Positions 27,676 to 35,819 of a DNA stretch of 64,000 nucleotides are shown here, piece after piece (position 1 is the first letter of the stretch; every line of letters starts with the position of its first letter). The DNA lies in assembly GCA_029961075.1 (NCBI GenBank), contig JASBVL010000024.1, positions 25,445 through 89,444 of the forward strand, in the 5' to 3' direction. The stretch is from Sphaerobacter sp. (GTDB lineage Bacteria; Chloroflexota; Chloroflexia; Thermomicrobiales; Thermomicrobiaceae). The translations under genes were made by a program, and so were the position numbers. The notes under the pieces are model-generated. The model had not been told where the DNA came from. It searched no databases and worked only from the letters and a program-made list of their open reading frames with translations.

Positions 27676-29415
27676 TCACGGGGTCTGCGCCGAAGCCGGC
27701 TCCGTCGCCTCGACGTCCGCGAACGGGTCCCGCAGCACGGCGCCGGTGTTGGCCGAGGTCACCAGGTGGGCGTACCGGCGCAGGAAGCGGCTGTCGATCG
27801 GCTTGCGCAGCGGCCGGTGCGAGCGCCGGCGGACGGCCAGGTCGAGCTCGTCGAGCTCGACGTCCAGCCGGTTGTTGGGGATGTCGATCGAGATGATGTC
27901 GCCGTCGCGCAGCAGGCCGATCGGTCCGCCGGCCGCCGCCTCGGGCGAGACGTGCCCGATGCAGGCGCCGCGGGTGCCGCCGGAGAAGCGGCCATCGGTG
28001 ATGAGCGCGACCTCTTTGCCCAGCCCCATTCCCATCAGGTTGGCCGTCGGCGCCAGCATCTCCTGCATGCCCGGGCCACCCTTCGGCCCCTCGTAGCGGA
28101 TAACCACCACGTCGCCCGGCACGATCTTCCCCGAGAGGATGGCGCTGCAGGCGTCCTCCATCGAGTCGAACACCCGCGCCGGACCACGGTGGGTGAGCAT
28201 CTCCGGGTCCACGCCCGCCGTCTTCACCACCGCGCCATCGGGCGCCAGATTGCCGAACAGGACGGCCAGGCCCCCGCGCTCGCTGTAGGCGCGCTCCAGC
28301 GGTCGGATCACCTCGGGATCGCGGATCTCCGCGCCGGCGATGTTCTCGCCCAGCGTGCGGAGCGTCACGGTCATCTGGTCGAGGTCGAGCGCGCCCGGCT
28401 TGCGCGCGATCTCCTTCAGGATGGCGCTGATGCCACCCGCCCGGTGCACGTCCTCGATGTGCCACTGGGACGCCGGGCTGACCTTGCAGATGTGCGGCAC
28501 CCGCGCCGCGACCTCGTTGAGCCGCTGCAGCGGGTAGTCCAGCCCCGCCTCGTGGGCGAGCGCCAGGCCGTGCAGCACGGTGTTGGTCGAGCCGCCCATG
28601 GCCATGTCCAACGCGAAGGCGTTGTCGAGCGCGGCATGCGTCACGATCTTCCGCGGAGTCAGGCCCGCCTCGAGCACGGCCATGACCTGCCGCGCCGCGG
28701 CCCGGGCCAGCTCGTCCCGCTCCGGCGTGTCCGCCAGGATCGTCCCGTTCCCCGGCAGCGCCAGGCCGAGCGCCTCCAGCAGGCAGTTCATCGAGTTGGC
28801 GGTGAACATGCCCGAGCAGGAGCCGCAGCTCGGGCACCCATACTGCTCCAGCAGCCGGAGCTCCGCGTCGTCGATCTTGCCGGCCTTGTAGGCGCCGACC
28901 CCCTCGAAGACCGAGATCAGGTCGACCTTCCGGCCGTCGGGCAACGTCCCGGCTGGCATCGGCCCGCCGCTGATGAAGACGGTGGGGATGTCGAGCCGCA
29001 TGGCGGCCATCAGCATCCCGGGGACGATCTTGTCGCAGTTGGGGATGCAGATCATGGCGTCGAACTGGTGGGCACGGACCATCGTCTCGACCGAGTCGGC
29101 GATGATCTCCCGGCTCGGCAGCGAGAACTTCATGCCGATGTGGCCCATGGCGATGCCGTCGTCGACGCCGATGGTGTTGAACTCGAACGGCACGCCGCCA
29201 GCCTCGCGCACGGCCTCCTTGACCACCTGGCCGAACCGCTGGAGGTGGACGTGGCCCGGGACGATATCGACGTAGGAGTTGACGATGGCGATGAACGGCT
29301 TGCCGAAGTCCGCGTCGGAGCGGATCGCGCCGGTGGCGCGCAGCAGACTCCGGTGCGGGGCCCGCTCGAACCCCCGCTTGATGATGTCGGCCGAGCTGGC
29401 CGGCGAGAAGGGCAT
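27676..29415 (-). CDS. ilvD: Dihydroxy-acid dehydratase
   Basis: 579 residues from the ATG at 29415; the frame is open to 29499 but homology begins at [20 protein letters not shown]. The iron-sulfur cysteines are in NCDKIVPGM and [11 protein letters not shown], and the C-terminal [20 protein letters not shown] is intact. The enzyme dehydrates dihydroxy-isovalerate and dihydroxy-methylvalerate in branched-chain amino acid synthesis. Its first ~10 codons are antisense to a formate dehydrogenase catalytic-subunit remnant on the other strand, so the start has been moved next to, or built from, foreign sequence. GAGG seven nt upstream of the ATG comes from within that remnant. Confidence 0.95.
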   Translation of the reverse strand: MPFSPASSADIIKRGFERAPHRSLLRATGAIRSDADFGKPFIAIVNSYVDIVPGHVHLQRFGQVVKEAVREAGGVPFEFNTIGVDDGIAMGHIGMKFSLPSREIIADSVETMVRAHQFDAMICIPNCDKIVPGMLMAAMRLDIPTVFISGGPMPAGTLPDGRKVDLISVFEGVGAYKAGKIDDAELRLLEQYGCPSCGSCSGMFTANSMNCLLEALGLALPGNGTILADTPERDELARAAARQVMAVLEAGLTPRKIVTHAALDNAFALDMAMGGSTNTVLHGLALAHEAGLDYPLQRLNEVAARVPHICKVSPASQWHIEDVHRAGGISAILKEIARKPGALDLDQMTVTLRTLGENIAGAEIRDPEVIRPLERAYSERGGLAVLFGNLAPDGAVVKTAGVDPEMLTHRGPARVFDSMEDACSAILSGKIVPGDVVVIRYEGPKGGPGMQEMLAPTANLMGMGLGKEVALITDGRFSGGTRGACIGHVSPEAAAGGPIGLLRDGDIISIDIPNNRLDVELDELDLAVRRRSHRPLRKPIDSRFLRRYAHLVTSANTGAVLRDPFADVEATEPASAQTP

Positions 29416-29665
29416 CCAGAACCTCGACTGGGTGCGGGTCCGCACCCCGCGGGGTGAGATTCGGGCCAAGGCGCTGGTTACCCGGCGGATGCGGCCCATG
29501 CAGGTGGCCGGGAAGACGATCCACCACGTCGGGCTGCCGTGGCACTGGGGCTACCAGGGGCTCGTGACCGGTGACGTCGTCAACGACCTTTCGGCCATCG
29601 TCGGTGACCCGAACGTGTCGATCCACGAGGCCAAGGCGTTCGTGTGCAACGTGGAGAAGGCATGA
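29387..29665 (+). pseudogene. fdhA: C-terminal remnant of formate dehydrogenase catalytic subunit
   Basis: The plus-strand frame encodes about 92 residues beginning [18 protein letters not shown] and continuing through [17 protein letters not shown] to the end AFVCNVEKA, which is the C-terminal cofactor-binding domain of FdhA/FdoG-type molybdo/tungsto formate dehydrogenases. Everything upstream, including the Fe-S domain and the Sec/Cys active site (over 800 residues), is absent; the sequence there is the antisense of ilvD. Its TGA overlaps the ATG of fdhB (ATGA), the arrangement expected of the original operon. Either a deletion/rearrangement or an assembly join produced this. Confidence 0.85.
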
Positions 29666-30495
29666 TGGCTGAGCCCATGGGTTTCTTCACCGATACCACG
29701 GTCTGCATCGGCTGCAAGGCCTGTGAGGTCGCCTGCAAGGAGTGGAACCAGCTCCCGGCCACCGGCGGGGGGGTCAACACGCTCAGCGGCGACAGCTACG
29801 ACAACACCCGGCGGCTCGACGGGCAGACCTGGCGCCACGTCAAGTTCATCGAGCAGTTCGACGAGAGCCGCCAGCAGAGTCGCTGGCTGATGATGAGCGA
29901 CGTCTGCAAGCACTGCGTCCAGGCCGGCTGTCTCGAAGTCTGTCCGACCGGCGCGATCATCCGCACCGAGTTCGACACGGTGGTGATCCAGTCGGACGTC
30001 TGCAACGGCTGCCGCGCCTGCATCAGCGCCTGCCCCTTCGGCGTGATCGACATCAACCCGGTGAACGGGACGGCGATGAAGTGCACGCTCTGCTACGACC
30101 GAATGCAGGCCGGGCTGACCCCGGCCTGCGCCCAGGCGTGCCCGACCCAGTCGATCCAGTTCGGGCCGATCTCGGAGCTGCGCGCCCGGGCCGAGGCGCG
30201 CGTGCAGCAGCTCCACGAACAGGGGGAGACGCGCGCCTACATCTACGGCGACGAGTCGATCCTGGGCGGCCTGAACTCGTTCTACCTGCTGGTGGACGAG
30301 CCCGAGGTCTACGGCCTCCCTTCGAACCCGAAGCTGCCGTCCCGCAACACGGCACCGGCCGCCAGCCTCTCCGCGGCTGGCGCGGCGGCGCTCGGGTTGC
30401 TCGGGCTGGTGAGCCTGCGCAAGCGGCGCATGGATCGCCTCGCCGCCGACCGGAAGGTCGCGGCTACGGAGGAAGGAGGGGAGAGCGATGCCTGA
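29662..30495 (+). CDS. fdhB: Formate dehydrogenase iron-sulfur (beta) subunit
   Basis: 277 residues with four [4Fe-4S] cysteine groups: CIGCKACEVACKEWN, CKHCVQAGCLEVCP, CNGCRACISACPFG, and CTLCYDRM...CAQACP. A single hydrophobic stretch near residues 235-252 (SAAGAAALGLLGLVSL) would anchor it in the membrane. It passes electrons from the catalytic subunit to the NrfD-type membrane subunit. ATG at 29662 overlaps the stop of the fdhA remnant; the gene's 3' end overlaps the next start by 8 bp, indicating tight coupling. Confidence 0.95.
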   Translation: MMAEPMGFFTDTTVCIGCKACEVACKEWNQLPATGGGVNTLSGDSYDNTRRLDGQTWRHVKFIEQFDESRQQSRWLMMSDVCKHCVQAGCLEVCPTGAIIRTEFDTVVIQSDVCNGCRACISACPFGVIDINPVNGTAMKCTLCYDRMQAGLTPACAQACPTQSIQFGPISELRARAEARVQQLHEQGETRAYIYGDESILGGLNSFYLLVDEPEVYGLPSNPKLPSRNTAPAASLSAAGAAALGLLGLVSLRKRRMDRLAADRKVAATEEGGESDA

Positions 30496-31381
30496 CACCT
30501 TCTTCACCGAGGCGCCGCACTGGCAGTGGTGGATCATCTGGTACTTCTTCATCGGGGGCATCGGGGGCGGCAGCTACGCCATCGCGGCGCTGCTCCACAT
30601 CTTCGGCGAGCCGGAGGACCGCCCGATCGTGCGGCTGGGCTACTACATCGCCCTGCCGTCGATCATCGTCAGCGGTATCCTCCTGACGCTCGACCTGACG
30701 CGGCCCGAGCGCTTCTACCACATGCTGGTCCAGTCGAAGACCTTCGTCCCGGCCTTCAAGTACTGGTCGCCGATGTCGGTCGGGTCCTGGGGCATCACCC
30801 TCTTCGGCCTGTTCGCCTTCCTCTCAACGGTGGGGGCGCTGGCCGAAACCGGGCGTCTGCCCTGGTCGGGTCTGAGCCGGCTCAACCAGGGGACGCTGGG
30901 CCTCGTGATCAACCTGGCCGGGGGGCTGTGCGGCTTCTTCGTGGCCGGCTACACCGGGGTGCTGCTCTCGGTGACGAACCGGCCGCTCTGGTCGGACACC
31001 CCGCTGCTGGGGCTGCTCTTCCTGCTCTCCGCCTTCTCCACCGCGGCCGCGCTGCTGCTGCTGGTCGGCCGGCGTCGCGCCCAGCCGGAGAGCCTCGAAT
31101 GGCTGTCCCAGATCGATAGCTGGGCGCTGATCCTGGAGTTGGTCGTCCTGGGCGCGGTGATCCTCTCGGTCGGCACCGTGGTTGCGCGGGAGGTGCTGTT
31201 CAACGCCTGGGGCGTGCTGCTCCTGGTCGGGGTGGTCCTGGCGGGCATCCTGGTGCCGCTCCTGCTCCACTGGCGGCCGCGGCTCCTCGGTGCCGCGAGC
31301 CCGCTGGGAGCCGCGGCGCTGGTGTTGCTCGGCGGCTTCATCCTGCGGGTCGTGATGCTGCTATCCTCGGAGGCGGTGTAG
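30488..31381 (+). CDS. nrfD: NrfD/PsrC-type membrane subunit of the formate dehydrogenase
   Basis: 297 residues and about eight TM helices: WWIIWYFFIGGIGGGSYAIA near the N-terminus is the NrfD signature, followed by LTRPERFYHML and KYWSPMSVGSWGITLFG. NrfD proteins exchange electrons with the quinone pool. AAGGAGGGGAGAGCG precedes the ATG. Its position after fdhB suggests a membrane-bound, quinone-linked enzyme of the FdhABC type. Confidence 0.93.
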   Translation: MPDTFFTEAPHWQWWIIWYFFIGGIGGGSYAIAALLHIFGEPEDRPIVRLGYYIALPSIIVSGILLTLDLTRPERFYHMLVQSKTFVPAFKYWSPMSVGSWGITLFGLFAFLSTVGALAETGRLPWSGLSRLNQGTLGLVINLAGGLCGFFVAGYTGVLLSVTNRPLWSDTPLLGLLFLLSAFSTAAALLLLVGRRRAQPESLEWLSQIDSWALILELVVLGAVILSVGTVVAREVLFNAWGVLLLVGVVLAGILVPLLLHWRPRLLGAASPLGAAALVLLGGFILRVVMLLSSEAV

Positions 31382-31382
31382 C

Positions 31383-31601
31383 ATGGCGCGCGGGAGGGTG
31401 ATCCTGGCGGTGGTGCTGACCTCGCTCGTCCTGCTCGCGGGCTGCGGGCCGGAGGCCAGTCGCACGCGCGGCGGCGGGCCGGGGGCGGACATCGGCAACC
31501 GGTCGGGCACGGTGCAGTTGCACGGCGACAGTCAGGGCGAGCGGAGCATCTACGTCAACACCCCGCGCAAGCTGCCCGGCAGCATCGCCGCTGGGGAGTG
31601 A
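31383..31601 (+). CDS. Small lipoprotein in the formate dehydrogenase operon
   Basis: 72 residues: a hydrophobic signal (VILAVVLTSLVLLAGC) with lipobox LLAGC at about residue 20, then a short Gly/Arg-rich mature part of about 53 residues ending in KLPGSIAAGE. It starts 2 nt after the nrfD stop and ends 6 nt before fdhE, so it belongs to the operon. Function unknown; no recognisable domain in the mature part. Confidence 0.75.
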   Translation: MARGRVILAVVLTSLVLLAGCGPEASRTRGGGPGADIGNRSGTVQLHGDSQGERSIYVNTPRKLPGSIAAGE

Positions 31602-31607
31602 GGCCGC

Positions 31608-32471
31608 ATGGCGGACAAGCAGGTCGTCGCGGCCGCGCTCGGCCAGCTCGACACCATGGCGCGCGACTATCCGGAGTGGGAGCCCTGGCTGGCACTGTAC
31701 GCCGACGCGCTCCAGGCCAGCGCCGAGCCGCTCTGGGAGCAGGCGGTGCCGATCCCCACGTCGCGGCCCGCGACCGGGGTGCCGCTGCTCGACGGCGCGG
31801 TCGTGGCGCTCGACCCCACCGCCGCCAGCGGCTGGCTCCACTACCTCGTGGGGCGCGTGGTCGCGATCGGGACGCCGGAACCCGAAGACCGGCTCGACCG
31901 CATCGCCGCGGTTGACCCGCTCCGCTTCCTGCGGGCCGCCATCGCCAGCGACGCTCAGGCCATGCAGCAGTTGGCCGCCGAGCTCGGGGTCGCGCTCGAG
32001 CGGCTGGCCGCCGTCGGCAACCTGGCGGCGCTGCCGTTCCTCCAGGCGTGTGGGCGGCGCCTGGGCGACCGGCTGCCGGTGCCCTGGGTGCGCGGGTTCT
32101 GCCCGATCTGCGGCGCCTGGCCGGCCGCGGCGGAGCGTCGTGGTCTGGCGCGCGAGCGGCACCTGCGCTGCGGCCGATGCGGCGCCGACTGGGTCGTCAT
32201 CGCCTTCTGGTGCCCCTACTGCACGAATGGGGAGCACGAGCAGCTCGGGTCGTTGGTGCCGGAGGAGGGTGGCGAGACGCGCCAGGTCGACACCTGCCGG
32301 CGCTGCCGGGGCTACGTGAAGAGCATCACCACGCTGCGGGGCTGGTCGCCCGCGGAGGTGCCGGTGGTCGATCTGGCAACGGCTGACCTCGATCTGGCCG
32401 CCATCGAGCACGGCTACACCCGCCCGACCGCCGCGGGCCACACCCTGCGACTGCGGATGGTGGCGGCCTGA
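31608..32471 (+). CDS. fdhE: FdhE-type formate dehydrogenase accessory protein
   Basis: 287 residues. The C-terminal half carries the paired zinc-ribbon cysteines of FdhE: FCPICGAWP, LRCGRCGADW, FWCPYC and CRRCRGYVKSI. The N-terminal half is helical, as in the family. FdhE assists maturation of formate dehydrogenases and interacts with the catalytic subunit, the very subunit that is missing here. Reading frame and ribosome binding site (GTGAGGCCGC) are unambiguous. Confidence 0.9.
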   Translation: MADKQVVAAALGQLDTMARDYPEWEPWLALYADALQASAEPLWEQAVPIPTSRPATGVPLLDGAVVALDPTAASGWLHYLVGRVVAIGTPEPEDRLDRIAAVDPLRFLRAAIASDAQAMQQLAAELGVALERLAAVGNLAALPFLQACGRRLGDRLPVPWVRGFCPICGAWPAAAERRGLARERHLRCGRCGADWVVIAFWCPYCTNGEHEQLGSLVPEEGGETRQVDTCRRCRGYVKSITTLRGWSPAEVPVVDLATADLDLAAIEHGYTRPTAAGHTLRLRMVAA

Positions 32472-32494
32472 GTCGATGACGGAGGGAGGACCGG

Positions 32495-32902
32495 ATGGCG
32501 ACACCGGAGCAGGCCACCACCGCCGAGCGGCTGCGTCCCGCCGACGTCTGCCGTCGCCTCCTCATGGCCCTGGAGGCGACGGAGGGCCGTCGCCGCAAGC
32601 GGAAGCGCAACACCACGACCGACGCGATCGGCCTGTCGATCAAGCGGGACCTGTTCGAGGCCGCCATCGCGGCCGACCCCGACCCGGACGACTTCGAGGC
32701 CTGGCTGCTCGAGTATTGCCTGCAGTTCGGCCTGGCGTCCGGACCGGTGCGGGCGATGGCGCTGGAGGTCTTCGACGAGTATCGTCTGGCCGTGCAGGCG
32801 GCGAGCCTCCGGGCCTGGCTCGACCGGGGCGCCCCCTCGGACGATGCCGCGCGCGCGCCCCGGGGCGGATCCGCGGCCTGCGCTGCCGACGGCGTGTGCT
32901 GA
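32495..32902 (+). CDS. Uncharacterised protein in the formate dehydrogenase operon
   Basis: 135 residues; GGAGGGAGGACC precedes the ATG. The core (LRPADVCRRLLMALEATEGRRRKRKRNTTTDAIG, then DLFEAAIAADPDPDDFEAWLLEYC) appears helical, with a basic patch near residue 32-39 and three Cys in the last 15 residues (CAADGVC). I do not recognise the family. The position between fdhE and the ModE-like regulator suggests a role in formate dehydrogenase biogenesis or control, which is only contextual. Confidence 0.7.
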   Translation: MATPEQATTAERLRPADVCRRLLMALEATEGRRRKRKRNTTTDAIGLSIKRDLFEAAIAADPDPDDFEAWLLEYCLQFGLASGPVRAMALEVFDEYRLAVQAASLRAWLDRGAPSDDAARAPRGGSAACAADGVC

Positions 32903-33016
32903 TCGGCGCGGGCCGGGGAGGCTCGCGCGTCGACGCACGCGCCGTGCGTGCCCGGGCGAGCGCGACAGCGGGCGCGGCGTCCACTGACGAGCCGCGCCCA
33001 GGAGCGGAGTGAAACC

Positions 33017-33430
33017 GTGGAACCACACGCGCCGGTGCGGATCCGGGTCAAGTGCTGGGCCGAGCAGAGCGGCGCGCTGGTGCTGAGCGACTGGCGCATC
33101 GAGCTGCTCACCGCCGTCGAGGAGCGCGGCTCGCTCAGCGCTGCGGCCGACGACTTCGGCGTGGCCTACCGCGTCGCCTGGGGGAAGATCCGCGAGATGG
33201 AGCAGCGCCTGGGCGTGAAGCTCCTCCAGGGGCACAGCGGCGGGACCGGCGGTGGCGGGAGCGCGCTCACCCCGGCCGGGCAGGAGCTGGTGACGCGCTA
33301 CCGGCGCTTCCGCGCCGGGCTCGACGCCCTGGTCGAGCAGCGCTTTGCCGAGACCCTGGGCGACCTCGCCTTCTTGCGGGAGCGTTATGATATGGGTTGC
33401 CGAACGCCGGCGCGTGAGGAGCAGGAGTAG
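33017..33430 (+). CDS. ModE-type winged-helix regulator without the molybdate-binding domain
   Basis: 137 residues from a GTG start. The DNA-binding region LLTAVEERGSLSAAADDFGVAYRVAWGKIREMEQRLG is the LysR-like winged helix of ModE N-terminal domains, and the wing ends SALTPAGQELVTRYRRF. The C-terminal molybdate/tungstate-binding (Mop) domains of full-length ModE are absent. It stands directly before tupA, so it likely regulates oxyanion uptake or the formate dehydrogenase genes. The frame is open back to 32948, without start support. Confidence 0.85.
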   Translation: MEPHAPVRIRVKCWAEQSGALVLSDWRIELLTAVEERGSLSAAADDFGVAYRVAWGKIREMEQRLGVKLLQGHSGGTGGGGSALTPAGQELVTRYRRFRAGLDALVEQRFAETLGDLAFLRERYDMGCRTPAREEQE

Positions 33431-33435
33431 CCGAC

Positions 33436-34359
33436 ATGGGGCGGATCTGGCTCGCCATCGTCCTGGCGCTGGTGCTGGCGGCCTGCGGCTCGTCCGGCAC
33501 CGCCGACGACGCATCGCCGCCGGCCAACGCCGCTGGCGATGCGACTCCGACCGCAGCCCAGCCACGCAAGGGCGGTCGCCTGCGGCTGGCCACCACGACC
33601 TCGACCGAGGACTCGGGCCTGCTGGATGCCATCCTGCCCGACTTCGAGCGGCGCACCGGCGCCACGGTCGAGGTCATCGCCGTCGGCACGGGGCAGGCGC
33701 TCAAGCTGGGCGAGAACGGCGACGCCGACGTGGTCCTCGTGCATGCCCGCGAGCAGGAAGAGCAGTTCGTGGCCGACGGCTTCGGTCTGTACCGGCGCGA
33801 CGTGATGCAGAACGACTTCATCATCGTCGGCCCGCCGCACGACCCGGCGGGGGTGCGCGGGGCTGCCGACGCCGCCGAGGCGTTCGCGCGCATCGCCGCC
33901 GCGCAGGCCCCCTTCGCCTCGCGCGGCGACGAGTCGGGCACCCACACCCGCGAGCGGGCCATCTGGAAGCAGGCCGGCATCGTGCCGGACCCCGCCAGCG
34001 GCTGGTATCGCGCGCTGGGCCAGGGGATGGGTGAGACCCTGACCACCGCCAACGAGCAGCGTGCCTACACCCTCGCCGACCGGGGCACCTACCTCGCCAT
34101 GCGCGACCGGCTGACGGACCTGACCATCCTCTTCGGGGGCGAGACGGTGGCCGACAACCCCGACCCGGCCCTGCTGAATCCCTACGGCGTCATCCCGGTG
34201 AACCCGGCGCGCCATCAGGGCATCCAGGCCGAGCTCGCCGAGGCCTTTGTCGCGTGGATCACGTCGCCGGAGGTGCAGGCCATGATCGCGGAGTTCGGCA
34301 AGGACCGGTACGGGCAGCCGCTCTTCTATCCGCGCGCCACCCCGGGGACGACGTCGTAG
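33436..34359 (+). CDS. tupA: Tungstate-binding lipoprotein of an ABC transporter
   Basis: 307 residues with signal and lipobox (ALVLAACGS), a low-complexity linker, then LRLATTTSTEDSGLLDAILP, the TupA signature whose TTTSTxxSGLL contacts the oxyanion. ADVVLVHA, FVADGFGLYRRDVMQNDFIIVGP and SRGDESGTHTRE are further family blocks. It captures tungstate outside the membrane for the TupB/TupC importer. Molybdate binding cannot be excluded by sequence. Confidence 0.92.
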   Translation: MGRIWLAIVLALVLAACGSSGTADDASPPANAAGDATPTAAQPRKGGRLRLATTTSTEDSGLLDAILPDFERRTGATVEVIAVGTGQALKLGENGDADVVLVHAREQEEQFVADGFGLYRRDVMQNDFIIVGPPHDPAGVRGAADAAEAFARIAAAQAPFASRGDESGTHTRERAIWKQAGIVPDPASGWYRALGQGMGETLTTANEQRAYTLADRGTYLAMRDRLTDLTILFGGETVADNPDPALLNPYGVIPVNPARHQGIQAELAEAFVAWITSPEVQAMIAEFGKDRYGQPLFYPRATPGTTS

Positions 34360-34360
34360 C

Positions 34361-35065
34361 ATGGACGACCTCCTGGCCGGGCTGGCCGGCGCGCTCCGCC
34401 TCCTCCTCAGCGGCGACGCGGGCGTCTGGGAGATCGTCCTCCTGACGCTGCGCGTCTCCGGCACTGCGCTGCTGATCAGCGCCGTGCTCGGCGTTCCCGC
34501 CGGGGTCGTCCTGGCGCTGCGCTCGTTCCCCGGCCAGCGCCTGGTGACGACGGTCATCTACACCGGCATGGGCCTGCCGCCGGTCGTGGCCGGGCTGGTG
34601 GTCTACCTGCTCCTCTCGCGCTCCGGCCCGCTCGGCGACCTCGGCTGGCTCTTCACGCCGCGGGCGATGGTGGTGGCCCAGGTGCTCATCAGCCTGCCGC
34701 TCGTCGTCGGCCTGACGATGTCGGCCGTCGAGGGGATCACCCCCGAGCTGCGGCTCCAGCTCCGCGCCTTGGGGGCGACCGAGCGACAGATCGCCCAGGC
34801 CATCCTCTGGGAGGCGCGCGCCGGGATGCTCGTCGCGCTGGTCGCCGGGTTCGGCAGCATCATCTCGGAGGTCGGCGCGGTCCTGCTCGTCGGCGGCAAC
34901 ATCGAGCGCTCGACGCGCGTGCTGACCACCGCCATCGTGCTCGAGACGCGCAAGGGCGCCTTCGACCAGGCCCTGGCGCTCGGCTTCGTGCTGGTCGGCC
35001 TGACGTTCGTCCTCAACGCACTGGCGCTCCGCCTGCGCGGCGCGCTGCTGCACCCGGCTGGATGA
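34361..35065 (+). CDS. tupB: Tungstate ABC transporter permease
   Basis: 234 residues with five or six TM helices; the EAA loop is LRLQLRALGATERQIAQAILWEARAG. It begins 1 nt after the tupA stop and its own TGA overlaps the tupC ATG. TupB forms the membrane channel of the importer. Confidence 0.92.
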   Translation: MDDLLAGLAGALRLLLSGDAGVWEIVLLTLRVSGTALLISAVLGVPAGVVLALRSFPGQRLVTTVIYTGMGLPPVVAGLVVYLLLSRSGPLGDLGWLFTPRAMVVAQVLISLPLVVGLTMSAVEGITPELRLQLRALGATERQIAQAILWEARAGMLVALVAGFGSIISEVGAVLLVGGNIERSTRVLTTAIVLETRKGAFDQALALGFVLVGLTFVLNALALRLRGALLHPAG

Positions 35066-35784
35066 GCGCACTGTACGAGCTGGAGCAGGTCACCGTGCGC
35101 TACGGGGCGCGCACCGTCCTGGCGATCGACGCGCTCACGATCGCGCCGGGCGAGTTCCTGGCCGTCGTGGGGCCCAGCGGCGCCGGGAAGTCCACGCTGC
35201 TGCGCCTGCTCTGCTTCCTGGAGCGGCCGACGTCCGGCATCCTGCGCTACGATGGCCAGGCATGGCACGAGCCGCCGCCGCTCGACGTGCGGCGCCAGGT
35301 GACGCTCGTCTTCCAGCGCCCGCTGCTGCTCGACGCCACGGTCGAGCAGAACCTCGCCTACGGCCTGCGGCTCCGCGGCGAGCCCGCCGGGGAGCGCGTC
35401 GCGGCCGCGCTGGACCAGCTCGGGCTGACCCACCTGGCGCGGGCGCGCGCCCGGACCCTCTCCGGCGGTGAGCTCCAGCGCGTGGCGCTCGGCCGGGCGC
35501 TGGTGCTGCGCCCGCGGGTGCTGCTGCTCGACGAGCCGACCGCCAACCTCGACCCGCGCAACGTCGCCGTGATCGAGCAGGCCGTCACCGCGCTGCACCG
35601 CGAGCACGGCACCACCGTCGTCCTGGTCACCCACCATCTCCACCAGGCTCGCCGGCTGGCCGCCCGCACCGCCGTCCTGCTCGACGGCCAGCTCGTCGAG
35701 GTCGGGCCGACCGCCACCCTCCTCAGCGGCCAGAGCGCGGACTGGCGCACCCGCGCCTTCGTCAGCGGCGAGATGGTGTACTGA
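35062..35784 (+). CDS. tupC: Tungstate ABC transporter ATP-binding protein
   Basis: 240 residues: Walker A GPSGAGKSTLL, signature LSGGELQRVALGRAL, Walker B VLLLDEPTANLDP and the switch His in VTHHLHQAR. Start ATG overlaps the tupB stop (ATGA). Completes the TupABC importer that supplies tungsten to pterin enzymes such as formate dehydrogenase. Confidence 0.93.
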   Translation: MSALYELEQVTVRYGARTVLAIDALTIAPGEFLAVVGPSGAGKSTLLRLLCFLERPTSGILRYDGQAWHEPPPLDVRRQVTLVFQRPLLLDATVEQNLAYGLRLRGEPAGERVAAALDQLGLTHLARARARTLSGGELQRVALGRALVLRPRVLLLDEPTANLDPRNVAVIEQAVTALHREHGTTVVLVTHHLHQARRLAARTAVLLDGQLVEVGPTATLLSGQSADWRTRAFVSGEMVY

Positions 35785-35792
35785 GCTTGACC

Positions 35793-35815
35793 CGCGGCCG
35801 TCGTGGCGGGCCGCG
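35793..35815. terminator. Hairpin between convergent tupC and threonine-synthase-like gene
   Basis: CGCGGCC (35793-35799) pairs with GGCCGCG (35809-35815) in the 35-bp gap between two convergent genes; probably works in both directions. Confidence 0.4.
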
Positions 35816-35819
35816 CGGC

